This document shows positions 35,666-48,700 of a stretch of 64,000 nt of DNA, piece by piece. The stretch lies in assembly GCA_900074885.1 (NCBI GenBank), contig FJUW01000039.1, forward strand, positions 351,012 through 415,011, given 5' to 3'. Within the stretch, counting starts at the first letter, position 1. Each line of letters begins with the position of its first letter. The translations under genes were made by a program, and so were the position numbers. The notes beneath the pieces were generated by a model. It ran no database searches, was not told the DNA's origin, and was given only the letters and a program-made list of their open reading frames with translations. The DNA comes from Rhynchosporium graminicola. Lineage: Eukaryota; Ascomycota; Leotiomycetes; Helotiales; Ploettnerulaceae.

Positions 35666-35881
35666 TGTTACGGCAGGGCACAGGGGGTGATAACGGCTTA
35701 TATTCGCCCTTAAGGGTACGCGTAATAAAGAGAAGAAAAGATAAGGAGAAGAGGTTCTACTCTCGACTCCTTCTTTAAGGTATAGCTATAGGGCTATACT
35801 AACTAATCTGCCGCGGCTGCTAAGGCTCGCTTACCCCCTTATACCTAGAGGCCTAAGGCTCCTCACGTATAAGTCGTGATA
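35666..35881 (-). repeat. Element B 3' LTR (left)
   Basis: 216 bp. It is collinear with the right LTR and differs mostly by C/T and G/A changes. This copy keeps CA/TG in its outer 40 bp. Confidence 0.92.
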
Positions 35882-38800
35882 TTACTCTCCTCTCCTATAA
35901 GGCTTCGTCCCCGAAGCGTGAAAAAACCGCTACTTCTCGCTACCTCTCTTGAAGAATTACGTACGAGTAATAGCTATTATAGGCTTATTATCCTCTAACT
36001 TACTATAGTTATTAATACTATTATTATACGCTTCTAGCTATTTTAGGAGAAATCTTAGGGGGCCTTTCGTAGTCGGATACTATAAGTAGAAACGCTTAAG
36101 TAGATAAGGAGCTATTATAGCGTCTGAGCAGAAGTACTATTCGAGGTCGTCGTTAGCTCCGGTCTACTTAATTTAGTACTATAAAGTACCGCGAGAGACC
36201 CTAGAACCTAAGATAGCTTCAATCTCCTATTCGTCTTACTCTAGTAATAGTTAGATTAGTACTAGTACTTATCGTATTTATCCTAGTAGCGGGTTTTTAG
36301 TGTATTTACATAGCGAGTATAAGTAGAAAATAAGATAGATTTACTACTCCTCTAGTAACTTGAGTTTCTAACTCTCCCTTACCTTTTCTAGTACTTCTAC
36401 TAGTCTATACTACTTATTAGAGAGCTTCCGCGAAGGTCTATTTATCTTCTAATTCGCTATAGAAATAAGAACTAAATCTCTAACCTCTTAATCTATCTCG
36501 CGGCGACTATAATTAGCTAGCTGCTCTATTTTATCTTATTAATTTTTAAGCGAGGATTTAGCGAATTCAGTAGCGTCTAGTATCCGGGTTACTATACGTA
36601 GCGTATCCTCACGATTAAGAGCCTCTATAGCGGTAGCTAGTAGTAAAAAGTTATTCAGGTCTTAAGAGGTTTTTACTTTATAACTATTTAATAGCTGAAA
36701 TAGTAATATAATACTAAGAGACTTATAAAGAAGCATAAGCTATATAATATCTATAACTAGTAGAAGCGAGCTCTAATTATCTTAGTAATATAAGCAGAAT
36801 AGATATAATCTCTACTTAATATACTAGTTTATAACCTCTATTTAACTATCGATATTTAGGTTATAAGTAGTAATAAGCTTGACCTTTATACTAAGGATTC
36901 GATAGTACTTATTCTAGAAACTAGAAATAAACTATAGTCCCTGATCTAAGACTATAGAATCTGGTATACCGAAGTATCGACTCTAATAGATAGCAAATAG
37001 CTTAGCTATTTATTGTATTATAATCGTCTTATAGTAAGGAATTAATACTGGTTTCTTAGATAGTCTATCTATTATCACGAAAGCTATATCGTAACCTCCC
37101 TTATCTAGTAGTAACTTAGTAAAATCTATAGTTAAGTATTAGTAAGGGCGTACGGGAATAAGTAAAGAGTAGAGAAAACTAGAAGTCTTATCTCTCTTCG
37201 CTTTTATATAAGTATAACTATAATTTGCGATATACTTAGTAGTATCTATAGTTATACTCTTCTAATAGTAGCTTCGTCTAAGAAGTAGCTTAACCTTCGA
37301 GTTACCTGCGTATACTACTTAAGGTTAAGCGTAGATATAATAAATTAGCGCTATTCGTAGCTTAAGGAGTTCGGTAGGGACTTCTAATCGTCTTTTATAG
37401 AATAGTTTACTATTTAATAATTAGTAGTCAGAATAGTTATATTTCCCCTTATTATAGAGTAACTCTAACTCTAGCGACTCCTTATTTACTAAGAAAACTC
37501 GGTTAATAATATTATAGTTTTCGATATCGTAGGTAACTATAGAAGTAGTATTAGGGGCTTCCTCTACGAGAAATTCTTCCTCTATAGGTAAGTCGACCGG
37601 TAAACTAGGATTATAAGTTTTCTCTTATGAAATAGTCTTAGGAGTAGCGATAGGAGAGATCTCGACTAGCTGATCTAATAGTAAGCTATAGACTTCTTTA
37701 ATATAGTCGAATTTAGCTATTTAAGAGGACTAGCCGAGTTCCTAAAGTACTTCCGAGCTGATTTTATTATTTGGGATTAGCTATTAGTTCCGAAGTATAC
37801 GCTTCCTAGCTTCTAGTAGTAATAAGTCCTAATCTTATTATAATAGCGTATTAGCTAGAGTATTTATAACTCTTATTCGGTATATAATCTTAAAGTAGAA
37901 TTAAGCGAAGAATTTAGCTTATCTCGCTTATTATACGTTAAGATCCTTAGTTATTATAAAATACTCTAAAGTATAGTAATTAGTATAAATATAAATAGTT
38001 TTCTATACTCTAAGTAGCTTAGGCTTATACTACTAGAAGGAGCGAAAGATAGTAAGAAGCTCCTTATTATAGATTAAGTAATTTAGCTCCGTATTAATTA
38101 TCGTTTTAGAGAAGAAACTGATCAGATAGAATATTCTATCTTTTTAAAGTTATAAGAGTATATTAGCTACTACCCTATCTAAAGAGTCGGTTTCGAATCT
38201 AGTCTATTTAAATAAGTTATAATAATATAAGATAGGTACTATCTATAAAGCGTACTATAGACGCTCTTATACTTTCTTATAAGCTCTACTGAAATGAAAG
38301 GGGATATCTTTTCTAATTAATAATATAAGCAGTTAGTAGATATTATTAAAGTCTTTAATAAACTATTAGTAGAAGTTATAAAACCTTAGGTAGCTCTATA
38401 CGCTGCGAACGTTATTAGTATACTCTTAGTTCTTAATAACTTTAACTTTCTTAGGATTAACTTTAATTCTATTAATACTAATAATAAATATAAGAAACTT
38501 CGTATAAATAACGCTAAATTCAGACTTCTTAATATTAGCTTAAAGGCTATAAGCCCGTAGAATCTCGAGAATCTTTTGTATATAGATATTATGCTTTACC
38601 TCTAAGTCTAAATAGATTAAGATATTATCTAAGTATACTGAGCAGAAGTCGTCTAAGTACTCTATTAATATATTATTAATAGAACGCTAAAAGGTAGCTA
38701 GCTTATTTATAAGGCCGAAGGGAAGTACCTTATATTTATATACCCTATATCGAGTGCGAAAAGTAGTTAAATCTTCAGAATCTTTTAATATGCGGATTTT

Positions 38801-41800
38801 ATAAAACGCTTATTAAATATCGACTTTCGTAAAGATTTTCGCCTTAGAGATTCGTACTATTATCTTATCGATTAATAGAATAAAGTATAAGTCCTTCTAA
38901 GTAAGCTCGTTTAGCTTCCGAAAGTTAATATAGAATCGTAGCTTACTACTTGCTTTTTTAGCTATTAGAATTAGTATAGCTTAAGAAGTATTAGATAATG
39001 CGATAAAGCTTTTATAGAGGTTCTTAGTAATATATCGTTTAGCCTCTATTAAGTACTCGTCCGGCATCCTTCGAAGTAGTTCAGTAGTTAAGGTATTATC
39101 TCCTATAAGCTTAATCTTATAATCTACTATTAGTTATCTCTTAGCTAAATTATTAGAGGCTCTCGCGAAGAAGAGATCTTCAAATTCCTTCTACTTAGTA
39201 GAGAGTCTTTCCTTAATTATCTTATTATTCTTATAATACTTTACTTTCCTAGCTTTATTAGTAATAAGACTTTCGTTAAGAGCGTATAATTCGATAGTAT
39301 CTGCTACTTAAGTACTTTTATAATACTGAATTTTATCTTAGATTTCTTTTAAGGAAGTAATAAATACCTTAGAGCTATTACTCTTATTTCAGTATTTCTA
39401 GTTCAAATAGAAATTATATATAGTAGTAGCTAAGATCTAGTTAATATTAGTTTTATAAGGTAAATCTCTTGCCTCTCGATATGCTTACTTATCGATCTAG
39501 CGCTATTTAGTTACTTCGTAAGTAATATCATCCTCTTAGGAACTAGGATCACGAGTCTAGAAGAGGTTATTAGCTAACTCGTAACTTACTAATAGCTTCT
39601 TTATAGCTTATACGCTATACTTCTATTCTCTTATAAACGCTAATAAGCGACTTTCTTTCGCTTTCTTAACTAGCGCCGGTCGAGAAGCTTATACGCTAGT
39701 AACTTCTTAGTCTATTAGAGTATCTTATCGCTCTTAATTAAGTTAATATCGTTAGCTTACTACTTTATCGCTTAGAGGTAATAGTAGCTCTAGTCTTTTA
39801 TTATAGTAGCGTACTAGTAGTATATCTATTAGTTACTCTAGATAGTTCTTATAGTAATAATTAAAGTTTTATTTAAGTTTATAATATTCTAAGAATTTAT
39901 ATCTTATTAGTATATTATTACTCCTTAAATCAGTAATTAGGAAGAGGAAGTTAACTCGATAATAGTTGATAATAAGAGTAAGGAGAATTACATAAGTAAT
40001 AGTAGTACTAGCTTTTCTATTATAGCTAATAAGAATAATAGGTTTCGGGAGAGTAAGGAAATTAATACTTAAGAGATTACGAAGTTTAAGAGCGACTAAA
40101 GTATATAGAGCTCTAAAGATATTTACTTTATTATTAATATATACTTCTGTTTTAATAAATAATCTATTTCTTCTTAATTCTATAGTAACTAGGAATTATT
40201 TTCCTCTAATAAGAGAACGGAAATTAGTATTTAAGTCTTTCTATAGATCGAGGCGTTAGCTATAAGGTAAGACTATTCTATAGCTTAGTAGTTTCCTAAT
40301 AGCTTATCGATCTCTACTAGGAAGGAGATATTAGCGTTATTATTATTATTCTCCTTTATGCTATATATAGTAGCGATATCCTCTATAGTCTAGCCGGTTA
40401 TCTTAGCGATTTTTATAGCGTTAAGATAATCCTAAGCCTAATAACTATCCTTCTTATAGATATAGTAAGTATTAGTAGTAATAGTAGTATAAGGTACTTA
40501 TAAACCGGGACTATAAGTATTAGCTCGTAAGATAGTCTTAGGAGCGAATCATATATTCTTAGCTATACGATTATTAATCTAGGAACTACTCTTAGTAGTA
40601 CGTTTAGTACTAAAGTAAGTCTTTCTCTTAAGAATACCCAGGACCTTAACTAGAATAGTAGTAGTAGCTTTCTTATTAAAGTTCTACTTAGTAGCGATAT
40701 TTCTGAACTTATAATTACTAATAGTAAGGAACTTATCGAGAGTAGTATAATTATATTTTATCTTATACTTCCGAGTAGTAATAATATACTCTAAAGTAAG
40801 AAAGAGCTTATTATAGAAGTCGCTGAACTATTATTCCTTAGGAATCTTACTAGTAGTAGCGAAGTTAATAAACTAGACTCGGAATTAGTTATAAGTTATA
40901 GTATTAGTTATAACGAGATATTTATAGGAAGCTTTAGCTTTCTGAATATAGTTATAATTAAAGAAACGCTAGTCGAGAGCGGCTAGGATATTAGTAGTAT
41001 TTTTGAATTCGGTATTATCTATATACTAAAGAATAATAGTCTTAGCCTCGCCTCTAGTACTCTTAAAGTAAGCCTTGATTTAGGTTATACTAGTACGGAA
41101 ATTACTAGAGAACTCTTCGATAAAGATCTTTATATCTATCTTCTAAGTATTATACTCGATCTTATCCTTATAATTAGTAAAGATAAGGCGGGAGTAATAA
41201 ATCTTATAAGCGTCGATAGGAGCGATAGCTTAATTAATCTTTAGAAAGTAGTAATTAATAAGTAGCTAGAGGTTTATAGTAAGAGCGCGGGCTTAATAAG
41301 TAGTAGTATTATCTCTAGCTCTAGTAGTCTTATTAGTAGTAACTAGATTAGTAATCTATTTTATCTACGTAGTATTAAAAGTAAGTATTTCCGCTATAAT
41401 AACTAACGGAATGCTTTCTCTAATAATAGGAGTAAGAGTAGTAGATTTAGTCTCTGAGATAGGAGAGATTAATAATAATATAGATAAGAGTATAGTAGTA
41501 GTATCGATAGTTAAGGTTAACTTTAGAGGTTTTAGGGACTCGGGCTAAGGTATAAGTTCCTTATCCGCTTCCTCGAAGTCGTTATTAATAAACCCTGAAC
41601 TAGTTTCTTCCTTAATAGTATTACTTTTAATAGTATCTCTAATAGTATCCTCTGCTAGCGCGCTTTCTCTTATCTTCTGTTCGGGGAACCTAAGTCTATC
41701 TAGTATAGAGGGCTCTCGAGTGCTTCAGCGCGGTTATATATAGGAGGGCCTACTATAGCTAGAAAGCGCGCTTAGGAGGGACCTAAAGCTTAATAATAAC

Positions 41801-42332
41801 TTATTTAAGAGGATAAAGATTAATATAGCGCGAGAGTAAGCACGTTCTTAAAGTCCTTTAGTAGAGTATATATTTAAGGTATTAGGAAGTTACTAATTAG
41901 GTTTACTTTAGATTCCTTTTATAAGTTCACTTTTATTTTAGCTATCGAGTTCTCTTCTTATAGGTATATATAGAGTTAGAATCATAGGAAAGAGCTTCGT
42001 AGAGGTTATAGAGGTTCGTAGAAGTCGCGATATTAAGATGGTTTAAGGTCGAGGATATATAAAGCTAAGTATAAGGCTAAAGGCATAAAAAATATTATAA
42101 TAAGGTTTTTTAGTAGAATTATACTATAGAAGTAATACTAATTAAAGGAGAGAGTTTAGCTTTCTCTGAAATACTCTACTTCTAAGGTATAGAAGTAGAT
42201 AGCGCGTATAGTCGAAGTTATCGAGTACAGGTAGGGTAGAAGTCGTAGAAGTTATACTAAGAAGGTAATACTAGCTTTAAGGCTTCTAAATAGATATTAC
42301 TACTTCCTAGCGAGGTAGTAGATCTTTTCTTA

Positions 42333-42548
42333 TATTACAGTAGGGCATAAGGAGTAATAATAACTTATATTCGCCCTTAAGGGTACGCGTAGTAAAGAGA
42401 AGAAAAGATAAGGAGAAGAGGTTCTACTCTCGACTCCTTCTTTAAGGTATAGCTATAGGGCTATGCTGACTAATCTGCCGCGGCTGCTAAGGCTCGCTTA
42501 CCCCCTCGTGCCTGGAGGCCTGAGGCTCCTCACGTACAGGTCGTGATA
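42333..42548 (-). repeat. Element B 5' LTR (right)
   Basis: 216 bp, same length as the left LTR. Here the outer (right) end keeps CA/TG and the inner end is mutated, the mirror image of the left LTR. Confidence 0.92.
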
Positions 42549-42553
42549 CGAAC

Positions 42554-43649
42554 TAACTGATCGATAGTACTTGTAGAGTTTTATCTTCTTTCATAGCTCG
42601 GCCGGAGGAAGCAGCAGGAGCTATCTCTCTTCTAATGAAGTTATATATATAAGCCGACTATCTATCCAGAAAGATAAGATAGACTTCGCGTTTCATCTTT
42701 ACCCTCTATCTTCATCTCTATCTGCTACCCTTTATCTCTAGTCTCCACCCTGAGTGAAAGAAAACCCGAGCCGATCCGAGCCGATCGCGTTCATCTGCTC
42801 TTACTATATACCTACTCGATATTCGACTATTACCTTCTCTTACTCCTCGCCTCTTCCATATCTCTTGAATGCCCTGCCCTCTGGCCATGGAAATTATCGC
42901 TATCGCTATCTCTATCGCTATCTCTATTGCTATCTCTATTCCTTACTTATATTATATCACGTTTAGATCTAATATAGGGAAGGACGTCTCTCTGCCTCTG
43001 TCTCCGCTTTACCGCTATCTTGGGATCTCGTAGTAGCGATGTCTGTTACCGGATTTCCGATTTTTACACTGCGTATATCTATCGTTATTAGTTAGTATCC
43101 GCGCGATCGATCAATTTCTTAGGGAACAGAAGAGAGGGGTCGAAAAAAGACTTGTACTTATAGGTAGATAAGTAGATAGATAGTGAGATAAGCTTAGTAG
43201 AACGATTATTATACATAGTACCTGCCTTCTCGCCGCCTGCCGTTACTGCACGCTAGTAGCCCTAGTTACGCAGTGACTTCTTTCTTTCTATTTATACTTA
43301 TAGCGAGTATCCTCTCTCGGAGTGCGTTGAAGGCTCACCTTAGCTAGTGCTAGAATCAGAATGAAAATTATAAAGCTAATATTAAGGTAAGCAAAGAACG
43401 AATACTACTGATCGCCTTTCGGAAAGCTTAATACTACTGCTATTATTAATATCTTTAGCTTTAATAGTAATGATTTAGAAGTTCGTTTTGCGCGTACGTT
43501 TACTCTTCTCTTAGTTATAAGCAGTCGAGAAGTTAGCTGCCGAAAATGAAAAGGGGAGAGAGAGTAATATAATCGGAGATCAAGGAGTATTAAGGACTTA
43601 CTTACTCGCTAGCCTTCTAATACTAACAGGTACCTAGAAGTCTAAGGGG
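42554..43649. other. Spacer between elements B and A
   Basis: Less mutated DNA with a CTATCG/CTATCT hexanucleotide-type microsatellite at 42,896-42,950, which creates the Tyr/Arg/Leu-rich open frame 42,754-42,966. No gene is supported. Confidence 0.55.
42896..42950. repeat. (TATCGC/TATCTC)n microsatellite
   Basis: About nine imperfect 6-nt units of TATCGC and TATCTC. Confidence 0.8.
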
Positions 43650-43654
43650 GATGG

Positions 43655-43922
43655 TGTAACGACACAAGACTCAAGGCGGTATACAAGCAAGAATAAACGA
43701 GTAGGGAGGCTAAGAGCGATCTTATATAGTCTACTACGAAGGAAACAAAAAGATAAGGAAGGAAGAAGAAGAGAGATAGAGTGCAAGGCACCTTATATAT
43801 ATATACCGGTACTAGCCCGATACTATACCGAGTCGGATACTAGTTCTGCCGGGATACCTATGAACTTAGGCCCTGGTATCTATCCTTCTTCTTATATAAC
43901 ATTCAGGTAAGCTATTATTATA
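43655..43922 (-). repeat. Element A 3' LTR (left)
   Basis: 268 bp. The outer ~200 bp keep CA and TG. The inner ~60 bp are converted to TA. Confidence 0.93.
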
Positions 43923-44447
43923 TTACCCCCCCCCTAAGAAGAGCTTAACCCTAAGCTCGGAAGGTTATAGTTTATACTAGAATTAGTTTTTATTATAACT
44001 GTTTTCGTTAATATTCGCGTAATAAGCGCTAGCCGCTCTTTAGTAGTAGTAAATTCTTTATCAGGTTCTAACTAGTTACGTCGCCGTAATAGTACTATAT
44101 TAGTTATAGCTTCTAAATCGGGCGGTAAGTAGTATTTACTTTATCTGTTTATAGTAGGAATCGAGTTTAAGTAGGGCGTAGGGTATATAAAGGAAGGGGT
44201 TTATTAACATTAGAGCCTTTCCTTTTCAACCGCGATAACTACTTTAACTTATAAGTTTCCTCTCCCTAGACTGCGATACGGCTCCTATAGTAGGTATCGT
44301 TACTAACTACTATAGTAGTCTGCTGTAATCTTATATATTAATCGACCTAATTAACTCTTCTCTTAATATAAGTAAGTTTCCTGTCTTTAGGGATAGTCCT
44401 CAAGTGCGGTACAGGGGTTTCACGGATCTGTAACGCTAACTCCTATA

Positions 44448-45373
44448 ATGCCTTTACTAGTTCCTGCCGGTGCTCTTTCGGCGGCGTATTATATATATTA
44501 CCTACGATATATTCGCGCCTTCCTTAAGATAAAGTATAATAATACTCCTGTTTTAGAACTCTTATACTTGTTTAATAAGCTTAACTCTAAGCTTTATAAG
44601 TATTATTTAGCGTTAAAGAGTAGTTATAAGTATATAAGTTACTTAAATATAAACGTAGTTATATATACTAATATATTATAGTTACTTAACTATATTAATA
44701 CGGAGTATATTATTTTATCTAGTCTACTTCTTAGTAGCAAAGCTAAGAACGCGGAGCTAAATCGGGGTAGTATCGTAGCTACCTATAAGGCTATTAATCG
44801 GATCTATCGTCTCGCGAAATCTACTACTCTTATTACTATATTAGAGATTATTACTATATAATTAGTAGAGACTTAAGCTTTAAGGCGTTCTATAGAGAAA
44901 GTATTTAAGGAGTTAGAGTTTATTAAGGTAGTAAGTTGCGATCTTAAACTCTTAGATACTAGTATAATACTAACACGATATAGGATTTAGATCTTCTAAC
45001 GGTCGATTCGGCGAAGTCTAAGTTAATAGCTGAAATAGCGTTAAAGCAGATAAAGGAATTAAATAGTATTATACGGGAATTTATAAAGAAAGCTATATTT
45101 AAAGCTATAATATTTAATACTAGAGAAAAGAGGAATTTACTTTCTAGTTTAGAGATAGCGTTAGATCTAGATACTTCCGGACCCTCTCTAAAGAAGAAAG
45201 CTTATAGGATTAGCTATTATATTTAGTCTATTACTAGAGTTATATTAATAGATTTAGGTAAGGAGTTAGATATAGTAGTTCTAGTTCTAGATATTCTAGA
45301 TTTACTAGAAGCTCCGGAGGACTTAGGGGAGAAAGCTAGTAAAGTAGAAGTAATTAAAGAAGTAGAGTTTTAG
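44448..45373 (+). pseudogene. Antisense accessory reading frame in element A
   Basis: A plus-strand frame opens with ATG at 44,448 (MPLLVPAGALSAAYYIYYLR..). It runs on with protein-like sequence across in-frame TAG/TAA stops to about 44,990. A shifted frame then reads Lys/Glu/Leu-rich sequence (LKQIKELNSIIREFIKKA..) to about 45,373. It lies between the chromodomain end of pol and the 3' LTR, on the strand opposite to pol. Length before decay would be about 300 aa. I do not recognise the family, and it shows no RT, integrase or protease motif. Mutated noncoding DNA with few stops by chance is the main alternative. Confidence 0.4.
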
Positions 45374-46305
45374 ATATAGCGTTATTATAAAATATAATTA
45401 GGAGATTATTCCTAATAATAAATTCTGATACTAGTAACTATAATAGCTTATTATCCTCTAAGTAACTATAGTTATCTATTCTATCTTCCTAAGCCTTAAT
45501 CTATTAATTTAGTCTATGCGGAAGTCCAGGTTTACTTAGGTTAGTAGTATAGAAGTCTCTAAGCTTATATAGAGTACTTATTAAGTCGGAAGCGTTATAC
45601 TAAGTTAGGTCCGGGTTATAGCTTAGCTAGCTAACTTAATACTTTAGATTACCTCTTAGGAGCTATATAATAAGTATATCTTATAACTCTTACTTTTCTT
45701 AAGTAGCGATAACTTCCGGGGGTAGGTTTAGTAACTCTTAGCTTAATAATAAGTTATCCGGGTCCTTAAAGAGTAATTCGGAGGCGAATATATTATATAT
45801 AGAAGATCCTAGGGGTAAATCTAGCTTATAGGAGTATCTGATCTTAGCTAGGACCTAGTATAATCCTACCTAGAGACTAGATAGCTTCTTACTTAGCTAG
45901 TAATTCTTAAGGTTCATTATAAAGAGAAATACATTATCTATAACTTCATAGTTAATACTAAAAAATTTAAGGTTAGTTATAGCGCTTATCTTATACTAAG
46001 TAGCTAGTATATTAGCTTTTATAACCTTAATAGCGGATTTAGTACGTTTAGCTAGAGATTTAGTATTAGTATAGTTAAGCTTCTCTTACAGTATTAATCC
46101 GGTAGGTTACTCCTAGTCTTAGCTATTCTATAGTAATATATTATATTTAAGGGTATATAGCGCTATACTAATAGAGTCGTAAGGCAAAGTTACTTAGGCG
46201 CGGTTTATTATTAGTAGTAGTTCGCTCTAGTTACTCTAGTAGTAATTAACGAAAAGTCTAAGGCGTTAGTTAATATACCGATTTATAATCTCTATTTATC
46301 TATTA

Positions 46306-48699
46306 GTTTACTAGTAGAAAGAGGTAAAGAGCTTAACCTTAACTCTAATTATATAGTAAAACTCTTACTAGAAGGATAAGACTAACTAAGCTCCTTAGTC
46401 AGATATAATTAACTTAAGAGTATATCCGAAACGATATATCTATTAGATAAATAATATTATTATCCTGCGGGTATCGATATTATAGTAGTATAGTATCGAT
46501 ACGGAGTCCTTCCCTAAGCGGTCGATAAATACTAATATCTTATTAAATCCTTAGTTATTAAGTAGGAAGTCCTTAAAATCTATAGCTAAGTACTATATAA
46601 AGTAGCTAAGCACTAGTAATAAGTAGAGGAATCCTTACTATTTCGTTTACTTCGGATAAGAGTACTAATAAGGGTAGTAATTATAAGTATATTATTTTAT
46701 ATCTGATATAAGTCCTTTCTAGTAGTAATAGGTAGAAATTATTTCGGCAGTCTTATAAGTATTCGAATAAGTAGAGGAAACTTAATCGTAGAATTAGCTA
46801 ATTAAATAAGTATATAGTGAGGTATAGCGTTATACGTATAGATAATTATTATAAAGTAGTAAACTATTATTAATAATATAATTATCTCCTAATATATTCT
46901 ATTTATTAGAGAATAATTCTTAGTTAAATTAGTATAGCTTCTCGATTAAATTAAAGGAGTTATATATAGGTTCCGGTAGTATATTAGTCCCTAGCGATAT
47001 TAGGTATATATAACTAATTTAATCGATATAATACTTAGCTAGTTCCGTATTAATCCTAAGGTCTAAGTAGTCTAGAGGTAATAAAACCTGAGATCTACTA
47101 TCTTATTTCTATTATTCTTATATCCTTAGATCTTATTCCCTATAGCTAAGGATATTAGCTTTAGCGTTATCTTTACTAAGCGTATATATAATTTGAAAGT
47201 TAAATTCGGAAAGGAATTCTATCTATCTAGCTTACTTACTAGTTAGGACTTTAGTAGTTATAAAGTATTCTAAGGATCGATAGTCTATATATACGTTAGT
47301 ATAGTATTATAGAGATATAAGTTCCAGTCTCTATTTCCGGAAAGACTTAATAATAGCGTATAGCTCCTTATTATAGATCTCTTAGTTTAGTTTATATCTA
47401 TTAAGAATATAAGAGTAGAATCTAATTAGATACTACTAGTTATCTTTATATAATTAGGAGATAACTCTAGCTATTATACTATCAGAAGTATTAGTTTCTA
47501 GTTTAGTTTATAATTTAGGGTCGAAATAGTATAGTTTCTATACTAATAGTAGCTATTAATATAAATTATCGAAGGACTTCTTATAATCGTTAGTGAAATT
47601 CTATAGTACTATAGGCTGAGTAAGCACTAAGAGAGGTTTAGCGATAAGGCTGAAATTCCGAATAAATTAATAATAGAACCTATAGAATCCTAGGAAGGAT
47701 TTTATAGCTATTACTATTTCGGGGTACTTCTAATCTACTAATAGTATTACTTTCTCAGGATCTGGCTCGATTCTGTTAATAATAATAATATATCTAAGGT
47801 ATTTAGTCCGAGTAATATAGAATTCGCTTTTCTTAATATCTACCTAAAGTCCGGTATCTATTAAGTATTATAATACTAATTTAATATATTTCTTATATTC
47901 CTAGAGCGTTTCTAAGTATATAAGGATATTATCTAGGTAAGCTATATAGAAATTATCTAAGTAGTCTAGTAGTATATTATTTATATATCGCTAGTATATA
48001 CTAGGTCTGTTATAGAGCCTAAAAGGTAGTACTTTATATTTATAGGATCTAAAGCGGGTTCGGAAGGTAATATACTCCTCTGATTCAGGGTCTATATAGA
48101 TATAGTTAAATATTACCCGGATATCTAGTTTAATAAAGATTACTACTTTAGATATATAAGTTAAGAGCTTATCGATCCTAAGTATTAAGTATAAATCCTT
48201 TCGAGTGATCGTATTAAGCTTACGATAGTTAATATAGAAGCGTAATCCTCTATTAGCCTTTTTAATAAATAATATAAGTAATATAAAAGGACTTTAGCTA
48301 GATTCGATAAATCCCTTATCTAAGTTCTCTATAAGATACTCCTTAGTTACTTATAATTTATCTATAGATTACTAATATAAGAGCGAATATACGTTAGGTA
48401 ATAGTTCTTCTAAAATGATTTTATAATTATATAAGCGATATAATAGAAGAATATTAGAATCCCGCTTAGAAAAGGCTTCCTTAAGAGTATAGTACTATTC
48501 CGGTAGCTTTTCAGCTATAAGTCGTTTAATATTAGGATCCTTAGGAGAGTCGCTATTTAGATAGTCTTATAAGAGGCGGTTTATCTTATAGATACTAATA
48601 AAAAATAATTCGGAACTTTTATATTTTATATTAAAGTAAAAAGCTATAATACTAATTTAGTAAATCGGAACCGGTTTCTAGATCCTCGGAGATTAAGAG
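46306..48699. repeat. Direct duplication, copy 1 (2,394 bp)
   Basis: It starts GTTTACTAGTAGAAAGAGG and ends GATTAAGAG immediately before the N. Length equals copy 2 exactly. In the stretches I compared, the only differences are five substitutions within about 35 bp (46,792-46,823). Confidence 0.93.
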
Positions 48700-48700
48700 N
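48700..48700. other. Single unknown base (N), probable contig join
   Basis: It is the only N in the window, placed exactly between two equal-length near-identical copies. Confidence 0.95.

Larger units (their letters stand above)
35666..42548 (-). mobile_element. LTR retrotransposon B, Ty3/gypsy chromovirus, RIP-saturated
   Basis: The element is 6,883 bp with 216-bp LTRs and a perfect CGAAC target duplication at 35,661-35,665 and 42,549-42,553. LTR ends are TGTTACG..CGTGATA (the second end presumably CGTGACA before mutation). It lies on the minus strand: an AGGAGAGGAGAG polypurine tract abuts the left (3') LTR. Pol order from right to left is reverse transcriptase with a VLPFG-like motif and catalytic YLDN at 38,622-38,637 (YLDD expected), RNase H and integrase, and a chromodomain at about 36,130-36,230. 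Gag should lie near 40,000-42,300 but is unreadable. Stops occur every few dozen codons. CpA and TpG are nearly absent over long runs. Confidence 0.92.

Noticed and set aside
42754..42966. 70-codon open frame rich in Tyr/Leu/Arg
   Set aside because: Its C-terminal half is the translation of a hexanucleotide microsatellite.
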